From contig SVLC01000008.1 of assembly GCA_015068155.1 (NCBI GenBank), forward strand, positions 1 through 48,159: DNA of 48,159 nt, written 5' to 3'. A program made the position numbers and the translations under genes. Every line of letters starts with the position of its first letter. Position 1 is the first letter of the stretch. A model generated the notes under the pieces. That model was not told where the DNA came from and made no database searches. It was given only the letters and a program-made list of their open reading frames with translations. Shown one piece after another: positions 1 through 8,791 of the stretch. The stretch is from Oscillospiraceae bacterium. GTDB taxonomy: Bacteria; Bacillota; Clostridia; Oscillospirales; Oscillospiraceae.

Positions 1-94
1 TCGCGGCAGACACCCTTGACTTAGGCTATATCCTTCCCACTGCCGGGCGGATTCGGGACTTTCACCCTTTAGAACGTGCGCTCACCGGGCGCAC
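1..94 (-). mobile_element. Group II intron (class C type), 5' end, partial
   Basis: Read on the minus strand from 94 down to 1, the sequence begins GTGCGCCCGG and contains the blocks AGGGTGAAAGTCCCGAA and AGCCTAAGTCAAGGGTGTC. These match the domain I 5' region of bacterial class C group II introns as I remember it from the Oceanobacillus iheyensis intron. The intron begins six bases past a perfect hairpin behind uvrB, and class C introns are known to insert just downstream of terminator hairpins. The reverse transcriptase/maturase ORF and domains V-VI would lie beyond the window edge and are not seen. The family call rests on conserved RNA blocks, not on a protein. Confidence 0.82.
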
Positions 95-100
95 ACAGTT

Positions 101-132
101 AACCGCAGCGCCGATGCATGGCGCTGCGGTTT
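101..132 (-). terminator. uvrB terminator hairpin
   Basis: A perfect 12-base-pair stem (AACCGCAGCGCC with GGCGCTGCGGTT) around a 7-base loop lies 33 bases past the uvrB stop. The usual T-tract is absent; AACTGT and then the group II intron follow on the minus strand. The intron may have replaced the original T-run. Confidence 0.8.
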
Positions 133-165
133 TCCGTGTAATTGACCGCCAAAGGCGACCTTGAT

Positions 166-2133
166 TTACAATCCATTGCCCCGCAGTTCGATGATCTGGT
201 CCCGAAGCACGGCGGCATACTCGTACTCCATCATCCGGGCGGCTTCCTTCATCTGCTTTTCCAGGCGGGCGATTTCCTTTTCCTTTTCGGCCTTGGTCAT
301 CTTTACGCCGGTTCTGCCCTTCCGTTCGGCAGTGGGAGAGGAAATTTCGATCAGATCCCGCACCGATTTGATCACCGTCTTGGGTTCGATGCCATTGGCC
401 TTGTTGTAAGCATCCTGGATCTCCCGGCGACGGGCGGTTTCGTCCATAGCAGAGCGCATGGCCCGGGTGATATGATCGGCATACATAATTACCTTGCCGT
501 CGGCGTTACGGGCGGCGCGGCCAATGGTTTGGATCAAGGAGGTTTCGCTTCTCAAAAAGCCCTCTTTATCCGCATCCAAAATGGCAACCAAGCTTACTTC
601 CGGCAGGTCCAGGCCCTCACGCAGCAGGTTGATACCCACCAGCACATCGAATTTTGCCATCCGCAGATCCCGGATGATCTCCATTCGCTCCATGGCACCG
701 ATATCCGAGTGCATATAACGGACCTTGATGCCTGCCTTTTGCAGATAAACCGTCAGATCCTCCGCCATTTTTTTCGTCAAAGTAGTCACCAGCACCCGCT
801 CGTTTTTGGCGGTACGGGCATTGATCTCACCAATGAGATCGTCGATCTGGCCGTCGATTGGCCGCACTTCCACCACCGGATCCAACAGGCCCGTAGGCCG
901 GATCACCTGCTCCACCGTCTGACCGGACCGGGTCCGCTCATATTCATCGGGTGTGGCGGACACATAGATCACCTGATTGAGTTTGCTGTCGAACTCTCCA
1001 AAATTCAGCGGCCGGTTATCATAAGCCGATGGCAGGCGGAAGCCGTAATTCACCAGCGCGTCCTTACGGCTGCGGTCGCCGGCATACATGGCCCGGCATT
1101 GCGGCAAAGTAACATGGCTTTCATCCACAAATAGCAGAAAATCATCGGGAAAATAGTCCAGCAGTGTGGTGGGCGGCGTGCCGGGAGCCCGGCCCTGAAT
1201 CACCCGGGAATAGTTTTCAATGCCGTTGCAGAAGCCGATCTCCTCCAGCATTTCCAGGTCATAATTGGTCCGCTGGGCAATACGCTGGGCCTCCAGCAGC
1301 TTATCCTGTCCCCGGAACATCTCCACCTGGGCGTCGCATTCCTTGCGGATATCCCGCATGGCCCGCTCCAATTTTTCCCGGGATGCCACATAGTGGGATG
1401 CCGGATAAATGGCCACATGGTCGATATATCGTTCCGCCACGCCGGAAACCGCATTGATCTCGCTGATGCGATCGATCTCATCGCCGAAAAATTCCACCCG
1501 GATGGCCCGGCCGGACCAATAGGCGGGGTATATCTCCAAGGTATCTCCCCGCAGACGGAATTTGTTGCGGGAAAATTCCAGGTCATTACGCTCGTAACGG
1601 ATCTCCGTCAGTTTTTTCAGCACCGCATCCAAAGGATATTCGTTACCTACCCGCAGGGAGATGACCATGGACTTATAATCAATGGGGTCACCCAGGCCGT
1701 ACAGGCAACTGACCGAAGACACCACGATCACATCCCGCCGTTCAAACAAGGCAGCCGTGGCAGAATGCCGCAGCCGGTCGATCTCCTCATTGACGGCGGA
1801 ATCCTTTTCGATATAGGTGTCGGTATGGGCAATATAGGCCTCCGGCTGATAGTAATCGTAATAGGATATGAAGTATTCCACCGCGTTATTGGGAAAAAAT
1901 TCCCGGAATTCGCTGCACAACTGGGCCGCCAGGGTCTTATTATGGGCTAAGACCAATGTGGGGCGGTTCAGTTTTTCAATAACCGACGCCATGGTAAAGG
2001 TCTTGCCGGAGCCGGTAACACCCAACAGCGTCTGCTCCCGCAAGCCCCAGTTCACGCCGTTTACCAATGCCTCAATGGCCTGGGGTTGATCGCCGGAGGG
2101 CTTATAATCCGATATAAGTTGAAAACGGTCCAT
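166..2133 (-). CDS. uvrB: UvrABC excision nuclease subunit B
   Basis: UvrB is the DNA-loading helicase-like subunit of nucleotide excision repair: it takes damaged DNA from UvrA and recruits UvrC. The 655-residue length is normal. Walker A GVTGSGKT is at about residues 38-45, the damage-probing beta-hairpin region ([10 protein letters not shown] and after) at about 90-130, helicase motifs such as VDESH in the middle, and a C-terminal UVR motif ([14 protein letters not shown] region) that binds UvrC. The start follows AAGGAGG, whose first bases overlap the radC stop codon (TAAGGAGG), so the two genes are translationally coupled. uvrA lies 2 kb away on the same strand; uvrC is not in the window. 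Confidence 0.98.
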   Translation of the reverse strand: MDRFQLISDYKPSGDQPQAIEALVNGVNWGLREQTLLGVTGSGKTFTMASVIEKLNRPTLVLAHNKTLAAQLCSEFREFFPNNAVEYFISYYDYYQPEAYIAHTDTYIEKDSAVNEEIDRLRHSATAALFERRDVIVVSSVSCLYGLGDPIDYKSMVISLRVGNEYPLDAVLKKLTEIRYERNDLEFSRNKFRLRGDTLEIYPAYWSGRAIRVEFFGDEIDRISEINAVSGVAERYIDHVAIYPASHYVASREKLERAMRDIRKECDAQVEMFRGQDKLLEAQRIAQRTNYDLEMLEEIGFCNGIENYSRVIQGRAPGTPPTTLLDYFPDDFLLFVDESHVTLPQCRAMYAGDRSRKDALVNYGFRLPSAYDNRPLNFGEFDSKLNQVIYVSATPDEYERTRSGQTVEQVIRPTGLLDPVVEVRPIDGQIDDLIGEINARTAKNERVLVTTLTKKMAEDLTVYLQKAGIKVRYMHSDIGAMERMEIIRDLRMAKFDVLVGINLLREGLDLPEVSLVAILDADKEGFLRSETSLIQTIGRAARNADGKVIMYADHITRAMRSAMDETARRREIQDAYNKANGIEPKTVIKSVRDLIEISSPTAERKGRTGVKMTKAEKEKEIARLEKQMKEAARMMEYEYAAVLRDQIIELRGNGL

Positions 2134-2142
2134 ACTGCCTCC

Positions 2143-2841
2143 TTATGCCCGGAAGGTGCTGGTTCCGGGCCGATAATAACCGGATTGGACCAGAGAAACA
2201 AAATCATCGTCAGCCACCACGATATGGTCCACCAGCACAATCTCCACCGTATCCAGCGCCGCCGCCAGCCGCCGGGTGGTATACACATCCTCCGGCGAGG
2301 GCGTAGCCAGGCCGCTGGGGTGATTATGGGCCAGCACAACGGAGGTGGCATTGGCTGCCAAAGCCGTCTCCACGATTCGGCGTACCGGGATCCCCGCAGA
2401 ATTCACACTACCCTCGCCGATCTCCCGGCAGCACAGCAGCTTGCACTTGGCATCCAGGCATAGCAAGAAGACGGTTTCGTTGCGGCGGCCATAGAAATGG
2501 GACACCAAATAATTGCCGCACTTTTCCGTTGTATTGAGAATGGTGTTTTGCGCAGACCGATTGACCAGATAATAGCGCCCCACCGATGTGATCAGGCTCA
2601 GGAAGGTGGCCGCGTTAGCCCCCATACCCTCCACCTTTTCCAAATCCGCCGCAGGCGCCTCCAGCACCTGCGCCAAAGAGCCAAACCGCTCCAGCAATCG
2701 ATGGGCCAGCGGATTGGTATCGATCCGGGGGATGCAATAGAACAGCAGCAGTTCCAAAACCTGGACATCGCTGAAATGGTCCAGCCCCTCCTGGCGGAAC
2801 CGATCCTTCAACCGTTGGCGGTGACCGTCATGCATTGCCAT
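2143..2841 (-). CDS. radC: RadC-family JAB/MPN domain protein
   Basis: The 232-residue protein has an N-terminal helix-hairpin-helix-like region (about residues 25-85) and a C-terminal JAB1/MPN metalloprotease-fold domain. The metal signature is present as H172-N-H174-P-S-G with D185 downstream. RadC proteins were once linked to DNA repair, but their biochemical role is unsettled. The start ATG follows AAAGAGGTG. The gene ends 9 bases before uvrB and shares its Shine-Dalgarno overlap, so it is the first gene of a radC-uvrB transcript. Its upstream region is shared divergently with the kinase-like gene at 2975. Confidence 0.95.
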   Translation of the reverse strand: MAMHDGHRQRLKDRFRQEGLDHFSDVQVLELLLFYCIPRIDTNPLAHRLLERFGSLAQVLEAPAADLEKVEGMGANAATFLSLITSVGRYYLVNRSAQNTILNTTEKCGNYLVSHFYGRRNETVFLLCLDAKCKLLCCREIGEGSVNSAGIPVRRIVETALAANATSVVLAHNHPSGLATPSPEDVYTTRRLAAALDTVEIVLVDHIVVADDDFVSLVQSGYYRPGTSTFRA

Positions 2842-2866
2842 TTTTTCACCTCTTTCAGGATTTTAC

Positions 2867-2894
2867 TTGCTTTTTGTCGATTTTTCGATAGAAT
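2867..2894 (+). promoter_or_regulatory. Promoter of the kinase-like gene
   Basis: TTGCTT (2867-2872) and TAGAAT (2889-2894) are separated by 16 bases. They point toward the gene starting at 2975, leaving a leader of about 75 bases. The match is good by sigma-A rules; no operator is evident. Confidence 0.6.
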
Positions 2895-2974
2895 AGAAAG
2901 TAGTCGAAACCGGGAGGAAAAACCCAGGGAATTTCCCGGTAATTTTGCACATCCTATGCCCAAGGAGGTTTCCT

Positions 2975-4018
2975 ATGGAAATGCGCAAAGAAATCATCAC
3001 CATGCTGGATCTGATGCGTCAGCCCGCATTTTGCGTGGAATCCGGCGTGATCCGCCATATCAATCCTGCCGCCGGGCGGTTTATGCTGACCGTGGGGCAG
3101 CCCATTGCGCCCATCCTGGACACCGGTGCAGAGGATTATGCCATTTTTACCGGCTGTATGCAGCTGCGGATGTGCCTCGGCGGCCAATTATTGGATACCA
3201 CGGTGGTACGTCAGGACGGTGTGGATATCTTCCTTCCGGATACGGTCACCGCTGCGGAACACTGCCGCATTCTTTCCCTGGCCGCTATGCAGCTGCGGGA
3301 ACCGCTGACCGGCCTTTCCGCCTTGGTGGATAAGATCTCCGATCCTGTAACGGCCGGTCAGATCAATCGCCGGCAGCATCAACTGCTGCGGATTTTGTCG
3401 AACATGTCGGATGTGCAGCATTTCAGCGACCGCAATGCCTGCCGCATGGAATACACCGAAATAGGCACTTTCATAGCAGAGATCCTGGAAAAAGCTGCCG
3501 CGTTGCTGGAATCCGTTTCTATCCGTGTGGAATCCCAACTGCCAACGGAAGCAATCTACGCTTTAGCCGATCGGGATCAACTGGAACGGGCGCTGTATAA
3601 CCTGATTTCCAACGCCGTCAAATTCAGCTTGCCCGGCACTGCTGTCCAGGTACAGCTACGCGCCAGCGGTCAGCGGCTTTATTTGTCGGTTTCCGGTCAA
3701 AGCCGTTCTGCGACCGATCCCCACGATTTTTATGACCGTTTCCTCCGGGAACCGGGACTGGAAGATCCTGTCCACGGTCTTGGATTGGGCCTGGTGCTGG
3801 TACGCTGTGTGGCCGCCAACCACGGCGGCGCGGTGTTTATCGATCAGCCCGACGGTCACAGCACCCGGGTGACCATGTCCCTGGCCCGGCAAACACAATC
3901 CGATTCCCTGGTTCGCTCCCCCATTCTGCGGATGGATTACACCGGCGAACGGGATCACGGTCTGTTCGAACTGGCGGATGTTCTGCCGGCAGAACTGTAT
4001 CAGCCCAACAGAATTTGA
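2975..4018 (+). CDS. Histidine-kinase-like protein without phospho-acceptor His
   Basis: The 347-residue protein has an N-terminal PAS-like segment (about residues 15-90), a DHp-like helical pair and a GHKL ATPase-like domain. The H-box is recognisable as AAMQLREPLTGL, but Met105 stands where the phosphorylated His belongs (normally HELRTPL). The N-box NLISNAVKF (209-217), an F-box-like FYDRFLRE and the G2 box GLGLGLVLV are kept, while the G1 box DxGxG is replaced by SGQSR around 240-244. No membrane segment and no response regulator are adjacent. The start ATG at 2975 follows AAGGAGG. It is probably a pseudokinase or scaffold; its partner is unknown. Confidence 0.8.
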   Translation: MEMRKEIITMLDLMRQPAFCVESGVIRHINPAAGRFMLTVGQPIAPILDTGAEDYAIFTGCMQLRMCLGGQLLDTTVVRQDGVDIFLPDTVTAAEHCRILSLAAMQLREPLTGLSALVDKISDPVTAGQINRRQHQLLRILSNMSDVQHFSDRNACRMEYTEIGTFIAEILEKAAALLESVSIRVESQLPTEAIYALADRDQLERALYNLISNAVKFSLPGTAVQVQLRASGQRLYLSVSGQSRSATDPHDFYDRFLREPGLEDPVHGLGLGLVLVRCVAANHGGAVFIDQPDGHSTRVTMSLARQTQSDSLVRSPILRMDYTGERDHGLFELADVLPAELYQPNRI

Positions 4019-4024
4019 CATACC

Positions 4025-4051
4025 CGAGCGCCGCGCCCGCGGCGCTCGTTT
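4025..4051. terminator. Convergent terminator between kinase-like gene and uvrA
   Basis: A perfect 11-base-pair stem (CGAGCGCCGCG with CGCGGCGCTCG, loop CC) lies between two converging genes. It is followed by TTTG on the plus strand and ends 5 bases from the uvrA stop, so it can serve both directions. Confidence 0.75.
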
Positions 4052-4055
4052 GATT

Positions 4056-6878
4056 TTACAGATATTTTTTCAGATACTGTCCGGTATAGCTTTCCGCCAC
4101 CTGGGCCACAGCTTCCGGCGTACCTGCTGCCACCACATAGCCACCGCCGTCGCCACCTTCGGGGCCCAGATCGATGATATGGTCAGCGGTCTTGATCACA
4201 TCCAGGTTATGCTCGATGACCAGCACCGTATTGCCTGCGTCCACCAACTGCTGCAGCACCTCGATCAGCTTATGCACATCGGCGGCGTGCAGGCCCGTGG
4301 TAGGCTCGTCCAGCACATAGATGGTGCGGCCGGTGGATACCCTGGCCAGCTCCGTTGCCAGCTTCACCCGCTGGGCCTCGCCGCCGGAAAGGGTGGTGGA
4401 GGATTGCCCCAGCTTCACATAGCCCAGACCCACTTCCACCAGGGTTTGGGCTTTTCTGCGGATCTTCGGCAGATTTTCAAAGAATTCCACCGCTTCTTCC
4501 GCAGTCATATTCAGCACCTGGGAAATATTTTTCCCCTTGTACTGCACTTCCAGGGTTTCCCGGTTATACCGAGCGCCCTTACAGACCTCGCAGGGCACAT
4601 ATACATCCGCCAAGAAGTGCATTTCGATCTTCACCAAGCCGTCGCCGCTGCAGGCTTCACACCGGCCGCCCTTCACATTGAAGCTGAAACGGCCCGGCCC
4701 ATAACCCCGCATTTTCGCGTCGGCGGTGGATGCAAACAGATCGCGGATATCGTTAAACAACCCCGTATAGGTAGCCGGATTACTGCGGGGCGTGCGGCCA
4801 ATTGGGCTTTGATCAATATCGATGACCTTATCCAAATGCTCCAGACCCTCTACGCAGCGGCATCTGCCGGGACGGGTACGAGCATGATTCAGTTTGCCCA
4901 GCAAGGTTTTATTCAGTACCTCCCCCACCAAACTGGACTTTCCGGAACCGGAAACACCGGTCACGCAGGTAAGTGTCCCCAGGGGGATATCCACATCCAC
5001 ATCTTTCAGGTTGTTCTCCGCGGCTCCCCGGATGGAAAGCGCTTGCCCATTGCCCTTTCTGCGGACAGAGGGTACCGGAATTTTCTTTGCGCCGGAAAGA
5101 TACTGGCCGGTAATCGATTCCGGGCAGGCCAAAATATCCTCCAGCGAACCGGTGGCCACGATCTGGCCGCCATGGCTGCCGGCGCCGGGGCCTACATCCA
5201 CGATATAATCCGCGGCCCGCATGGTATCTTCGTCATGTTCGACCACGATCAGGGTATTGCCCAGGTCCCGCAGCTGCTTCAGCGTGCCCAAAAGCTTATC
5301 ATTATCCCGCTGGTGCAGGCCGATAGAGGGTTCATCCAGGATATACAGCACCCCCATCAAAGAAGAACCGATCTGGGTTGCCAGGCGGATACGCTGGCTT
5401 TCGCCGCCGGACAAGGTGGCGGATGCCCGGGAAAGTGTCAGATAGCCCAGGCCCACATCCTCCAGGAATTGCAGACGGGAACGGATCTCTTTGACGATCT
5501 GCTCCGCCACCAGGGCCATGTTGCCCTGCAGCTGCAGTGTCTGCATAAACCGCAATCCATCCCGGATGCTGAGCCGGCAAAAGTCCATAATACCAATACC
5601 GCCCACCGTAACGGCCCGTGCAATGGCAGAAAGCCGCTCGCCATGGCACTGGGGGCAAGGCGCGGTAGACATACATTCTTCCAGTTCCTTCCGGGCCGCA
5701 TCGGACTGGGTCTCCCGGTAGCGACGGGAAATGTTATTGAGAATACCTTCCCAGGGCTGCTCCAGCACGCCCATACCGTTGCCCCGGTTATAGGTCATGC
5801 GGAGCTTTTCTCCCTTGGTGCCATTGAGAATAATATCCATAGCTTCCCGGGAAAGGGTCTTTACCGGAGCCGTCAGGGAGAAGTGATACTTTTGGGCCAA
5901 CGCCTCAAAATACATACGGAAAATGGAATCGGTACGGGCGCTTTGCCAGCCGGAGGCCTGGATGGCGCCATCGAAAATGGATTTATCCTTGTCCGGGATC
6001 ACCAGGTCCTCATCCGCGATGAGCTGAAAGCCCAGGCCGGTGCAGGCCGGGCAAGCGCCGGAAGGATTGTTAAACGAGAACATCCGGGGTTCCAGCTCCG
6101 TAAGGCTGACGCCGCAATCCTCACAGGCGTAGTTCTGGGAAAATGTCAGTTCCTCCTGGGTGGCAGGCAACTGAATGGTCACCAAACCGCCGGAATGGGT
6201 GCAGGCGGTTTCGATGGAATCGGCCAGGCGACGGCGCAGACCTTCCTTCAGCACCAACCGGTCCACCACCAGTTCAATGGTATGTTTTTTGTTTTTTTCG
6301 CAGGAAATGGTTTCCGTCAGATCATACAAAATGCCGTCCACCCGTACACGGGCAAAGCCCTGCTTGCGGGCATCCTCGAAAACCTTTTGATGTTCGCCCT
6401 TTTTGCCCCGGATCACGGGAGAAAGGATCATAAAACGGGTGCCCAGTCCCAAGGCCTCCACCCGGTCCACAATTTGGTCGATGGTCTGCCGGGCGATCTC
6501 CCTGCCGCACTGGGGACAATGAGGCGTACCCACCCGGGCCCATAAAAGGCGCAGGTAGTCATAGATCTCCGTAACGGTACCCACGGTGGAACGGGGGTTT
6601 TTGGACGTGGTCTTTTGGTCGATGGAAATCGCGGGGGAAAGGCCGTCGATGGCATCCACATCCGGCTTGTCCATCTGTCCTAAAAACTGCCGGGCATAGC
6701 TGCTGAGACTCTCCACATACCGGCGCTGGCCCTCGGCATAAATGGTATCGAAAGCCAGGCTGCTTTTTCCCGAACCGGAAAGGCCGGTGAACACCACCAG
6801 TTTATCCCGGGGGATGGTGACGTTTACATTTTTCAGATTGTTCTCTCTGGCGCCTTGGATGATAATTTTATCGTTCAT
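4056..6878 (-). CDS. uvrA: UvrABC excision nuclease subunit A
   Basis: UvrA is the damage-sensing ABC-type ATPase dimer that starts nucleotide excision repair. From the ATG at 6878 the protein has 940 residues, the usual size. Two ATP sites are visible: Walker A GLSGSGKS (about 32-39) with its LSGGE signature, and a second GVSGSGKSS near residue 640 with another LSGGE. Zinc-binding Cys pairs are at CEDCG/CPACTG and CEACSG/CEVCKG. I chose 6878 because GAGGAA sits at the right spacing; an ATG two codons upstream is too close to it, and a longer frame to 6956 would start inside the -10 and -35 region. The gene is transcribed alone, divergently from prs. Confidence 0.98.
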   Translation of the reverse strand: MNDKIIIQGARENNLKNVNVTIPRDKLVVFTGLSGSGKSSLAFDTIYAEGQRRYVESLSSYARQFLGQMDKPDVDAIDGLSPAISIDQKTTSKNPRSTVGTVTEIYDYLRLLWARVGTPHCPQCGREIARQTIDQIVDRVEALGLGTRFMILSPVIRGKKGEHQKVFEDARKQGFARVRVDGILYDLTETISCEKNKKHTIELVVDRLVLKEGLRRRLADSIETACTHSGGLVTIQLPATQEELTFSQNYACEDCGVSLTELEPRMFSFNNPSGACPACTGLGFQLIADEDLVIPDKDKSIFDGAIQASGWQSARTDSIFRMYFEALAQKYHFSLTAPVKTLSREAMDIILNGTKGEKLRMTYNRGNGMGVLEQPWEGILNNISRRYRETQSDAARKELEECMSTAPCPQCHGERLSAIARAVTVGGIGIMDFCRLSIRDGLRFMQTLQLQGNMALVAEQIVKEIRSRLQFLEDVGLGYLTLSRASATLSGGESQRIRLATQIGSSLMGVLYILDEPSIGLHQRDNDKLLGTLKQLRDLGNTLIVVEHDEDTMRAADYIVDVGPGAGSHGGQIVATGSLEDILACPESITGQYLSGAKKIPVPSVRRKGNGQALSIRGAAENNLKDVDVDIPLGTLTCVTGVSGSGKSSLVGEVLNKTLLGKLNHARTRPGRCRCVEGLEHLDKVIDIDQSPIGRTPRSNPATYTGLFNDIRDLFASTADAKMRGYGPGRFSFNVKGGRCEACSGDGLVKIEMHFLADVYVPCEVCKGARYNRETLEVQYKGKNISQVLNMTAEEAVEFFENLPKIRRKAQTLVEVGLGYVKLGQSSTTLSGGEAQRVKLATELARVSTGRTIYVLDEPTTGLHAADVHKLIEVLQQLVDAGNTVLVIEHNLDVIKTADHIIDLGPEGGDGGGYVVAAGTPEAVAQVAESYTGQYLKKYL

Positions 6879-6911
6879 AAGCATTTCCTCGCGTGGTTTA
6901 TCATTCCGAAT

Positions 6912-6940
6912 ATTATACCACAGAACCCCGCAGCTTACAA
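6912..6940 (-). promoter_or_regulatory. uvrA promoter
   Basis: On the minus strand TTGTAA (6940-6935) and TATAAT (6917-6912) are 17 bases apart, with TGG directly before the -10 (extended -10). No clear LexA/DinR-type operator (GAAC-N4-GTTC) is seen over it; a single GTTC half site is at 6923-6926. Confidence 0.75.
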
Positions 6941-7005
6941 GAGGAAATTCAAACAAAATTTCGTTTTCTTCGCAAAAAATACCCCCTTATTTTTGAAAAA
7001 TGCGG

Positions 7006-7035
7006 TTGCTTTTTGTACCGAGTTGGTGCTATAAT
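7006..7035 (+). promoter_or_regulatory. prs promoter
   Basis: TTGCTT (7006-7011) and TATAAT (7030-7035) are 18 bases apart, and TGC precedes the -10. The predicted transcript starts near 7042, about 55 bases before the prs start codon. Confidence 0.75.
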
Positions 7036-7098
7036 GGGAATAGTATGCTACGGTATCTACCGGGCAATAATAAAGAAATATGAGTGAGGTATTCAGCG

Positions 7099-8061
7099 AT
7101 GATTGCTTACGACGACATCAAGATTTTCTGCGGCAACTCCAATCCCGAATTCGCAAAAACCGTTTGTGAAAAACTGGGCATTCCCCTTGGCAAGAGCACA
7201 GTTAAGACTTTCGCCGACGGCGAAGCTTCCGTCTCCCTGGAAGAAACCGTCCGCGGCTCCGACGTTTTTCTGATTCAGTCCACCTGCAAGCCCGTCAACG
7301 ATCATCTGATGGAGCTGCTGGTTATGATCGACGCTTGCCGCCGTGCTTCCGCCGGCCGTGTCACCGCTGTTATCCCCTATTTCGGCTATGCCCGTCAGGA
7401 CCGCAAGGCCAAGAGCCGCGATCCCATCTCCGCCAAGCTGGTAGCCAACATGATCACCGCCGCCGGCGCGCAGCGGGTCTTGACCATGGACCTGCACGCA
7501 TCCCAGATCCAGGGCTTCTTCGATCTGCCCCTGGACCATCTGCTGGGCGCACCCTCCTTTGTGGACTACTATTTGAACAAGTTCCCCGAAGACAAGTACA
7601 ATCACGAAGAATTCGTTGTGGTTTCCCCCGACGTCGGTTCCGTTGCCCGCGCCCGTAACTTCGCGCAGAAGGTCCATATGGGTCTGGCCATTGTGGACAA
7701 GCGCCGCGCCAAGGCCAACGAAAGCGAAGTCATGAATGTCATCGGCGATGTGGCCGGCAAGACCTGCATTCTCTACGATGATATGGTGGATACCGCCGGT
7801 TCTCTGTGCAACGCCGCCAAGGCCCTGGTGGAAGTGGGCGGCGCCAAGGAAGTGTACGCCTGCGCTACCCACGGCGTTCTGTCCGGCCCCGCTTACGAGC
7901 GTCTGGAGAACAGCGTCATCAAGGAAATGCTGTTCCTGAACACCATCCCCCAGGTGGGCAATACCCCCAGCGGCAAGATCAAGTTCCTGGATGTGGCCCC
8001 CGTGTTTGCCCGCGCTATCGAGCATATTCACGGCGCTACCTCCATCGCTGACCTGTTCTAA
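7099..8061 (+). CDS. prs: Ribose-phosphate pyrophosphokinase (PRPP synthetase)
   Basis: The enzyme makes PRPP from ribose 5-phosphate and ATP, feeding purine, pyrimidine, NAD, His and Trp synthesis. The 320-residue protein carries the ATP-binding segment YARQDRK (97-103), the metal-binding DLHA region (131-134), and the PRPP loop DDMVDTAGS (227-235). The start ATG at 7099 has TGAGGT eight bases upstream; a GTG five codons earlier would leave no room for a binding site. pth follows after 3 bases, so the two are coupled. Hpt in this window uses PRPP. Confidence 0.97.
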   Translation: MIAYDDIKIFCGNSNPEFAKTVCEKLGIPLGKSTVKTFADGEASVSLEETVRGSDVFLIQSTCKPVNDHLMELLVMIDACRRASAGRVTAVIPYFGYARQDRKAKSRDPISAKLVANMITAAGAQRVLTMDLHASQIQGFFDLPLDHLLGAPSFVDYYLNKFPEDKYNHEEFVVVSPDVGSVARARNFAQKVHMGLAIVDKRRAKANESEVMNVIGDVAGKTCILYDDMVDTAGSLCNAAKALVEVGGAKEVYACATHGVLSGPAYERLENSVIKEMLFLNTIPQVGNTPSGKIKFLDVAPVFARAIEHIHGATSIADLF

Positions 8062-8064
8062 GCT

Positions 8065-8655
8065 ATGATTGGAAAAAGCAGCGATACCTGGCTGATCGTG
8101 GGTTTGGGCAATCCGGGGCGGGAATACGAAAAGACCCGGCACAATGCCGGTTTCCGCGCTATGGACATTTTGGCGCAGAAGCTGGGCGGCAAACCCGATA
8201 AGCTGAAATACCAGGGATTTTACTGCCAGGTAAATTACCGGGACAAGAAGCTGCTTTTGCTGAAACCCCAAACCTTTATGAATCTTTCCGGCCGCAGTGT
8301 GGCCCCTTTGGCCGCATTCTTCAAAGTGCCGGTGCGTAATATCATCGTTCTGTTTGATGATATTTCCCTGCCCCCCGGTCGGCTGCGGATCCGTCCGGAC
8401 GGTTCCGCCGGCGGTCACAACGGCATCAAGTCCCTGATCCAGGAACTGGGAAGTCAGGATTTTCCCCGGGTGAAGATCGGCGTAGGCGCCAAGCCCCATC
8501 CGGATTTCGATCTGGCGGATTGGGTGCTGAGCGCATTCACCGCCCAGGAGGAAAAGGACCTGCAGCCCGCACTGGAACGGGCCGCCGATGCCGCGCTGGC
8601 TATCATTGATCACGGCGTACCAGAAGCGGCGAATCGGTTTAACGGTTCGAAATAA
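8065..8655 (+). CDS. pth: Peptidyl-tRNA hydrolase
   Basis: Pth releases tRNA from peptidyl-tRNA that drops off the ribosome. The 196-residue protein shows the family signature GLGNPGREYEKTRHNAGF with catalytic His26, the second signature FDDISLPPGRLRIR, and GSAGGHNGIKS. It starts 3 bases after prs and is followed by a stem-loop. prs-pth-mfd is a common Gram-positive gene order. Confidence 0.98.
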   Translation: MIGKSSDTWLIVGLGNPGREYEKTRHNAGFRAMDILAQKLGGKPDKLKYQGFYCQVNYRDKKLLLLKPQTFMNLSGRSVAPLAAFFKVPVRNIIVLFDDISLPPGRLRIRPDGSAGGHNGIKSLIQELGSQDFPRVKIGVGAKPHPDFDLADWVLSAFTAQEEKDLQPALERAADAALAIIDHGVPEAANRFNGSK

Positions 8656-8670
8656 TTTGTCACATAACCA

Positions 8671-8699
8671 CGGAAAGGGGGTCCTCTGCCCCCTTTCCG
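8671..8699 (+). terminator. Stem-loop after pth
   Basis: An 11-base-pair perfect stem (CGGAAAGGGGG with CCCCCTTTCCG, 7-base loop) lies 15 bases past pth. There is no T-run, only GCATTGTT, so it may attenuate rather than stop transcription into mfd. Confidence 0.55.
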
Positions 8700-8791
8700 C
8701 ATTGTTACGTTGTAAAATATACGGTCATTTCCATGCGTCTGCGGCGCAATATTCGGCAATTCCCCTTCCCATCATCTTTTGGAGGCAATCT

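Noticed and set aside
3978-6545. Very long open frame antisense to uvrA; similar ones antisense to mfd (9104-11602) and ileS (45742-48105)
   Set aside because: They are mirror frames of strongly coding DNA, rich in His, Gly and Gln, without ribosome binding sites or recognisable domains. High GC at third codon positions explains them.
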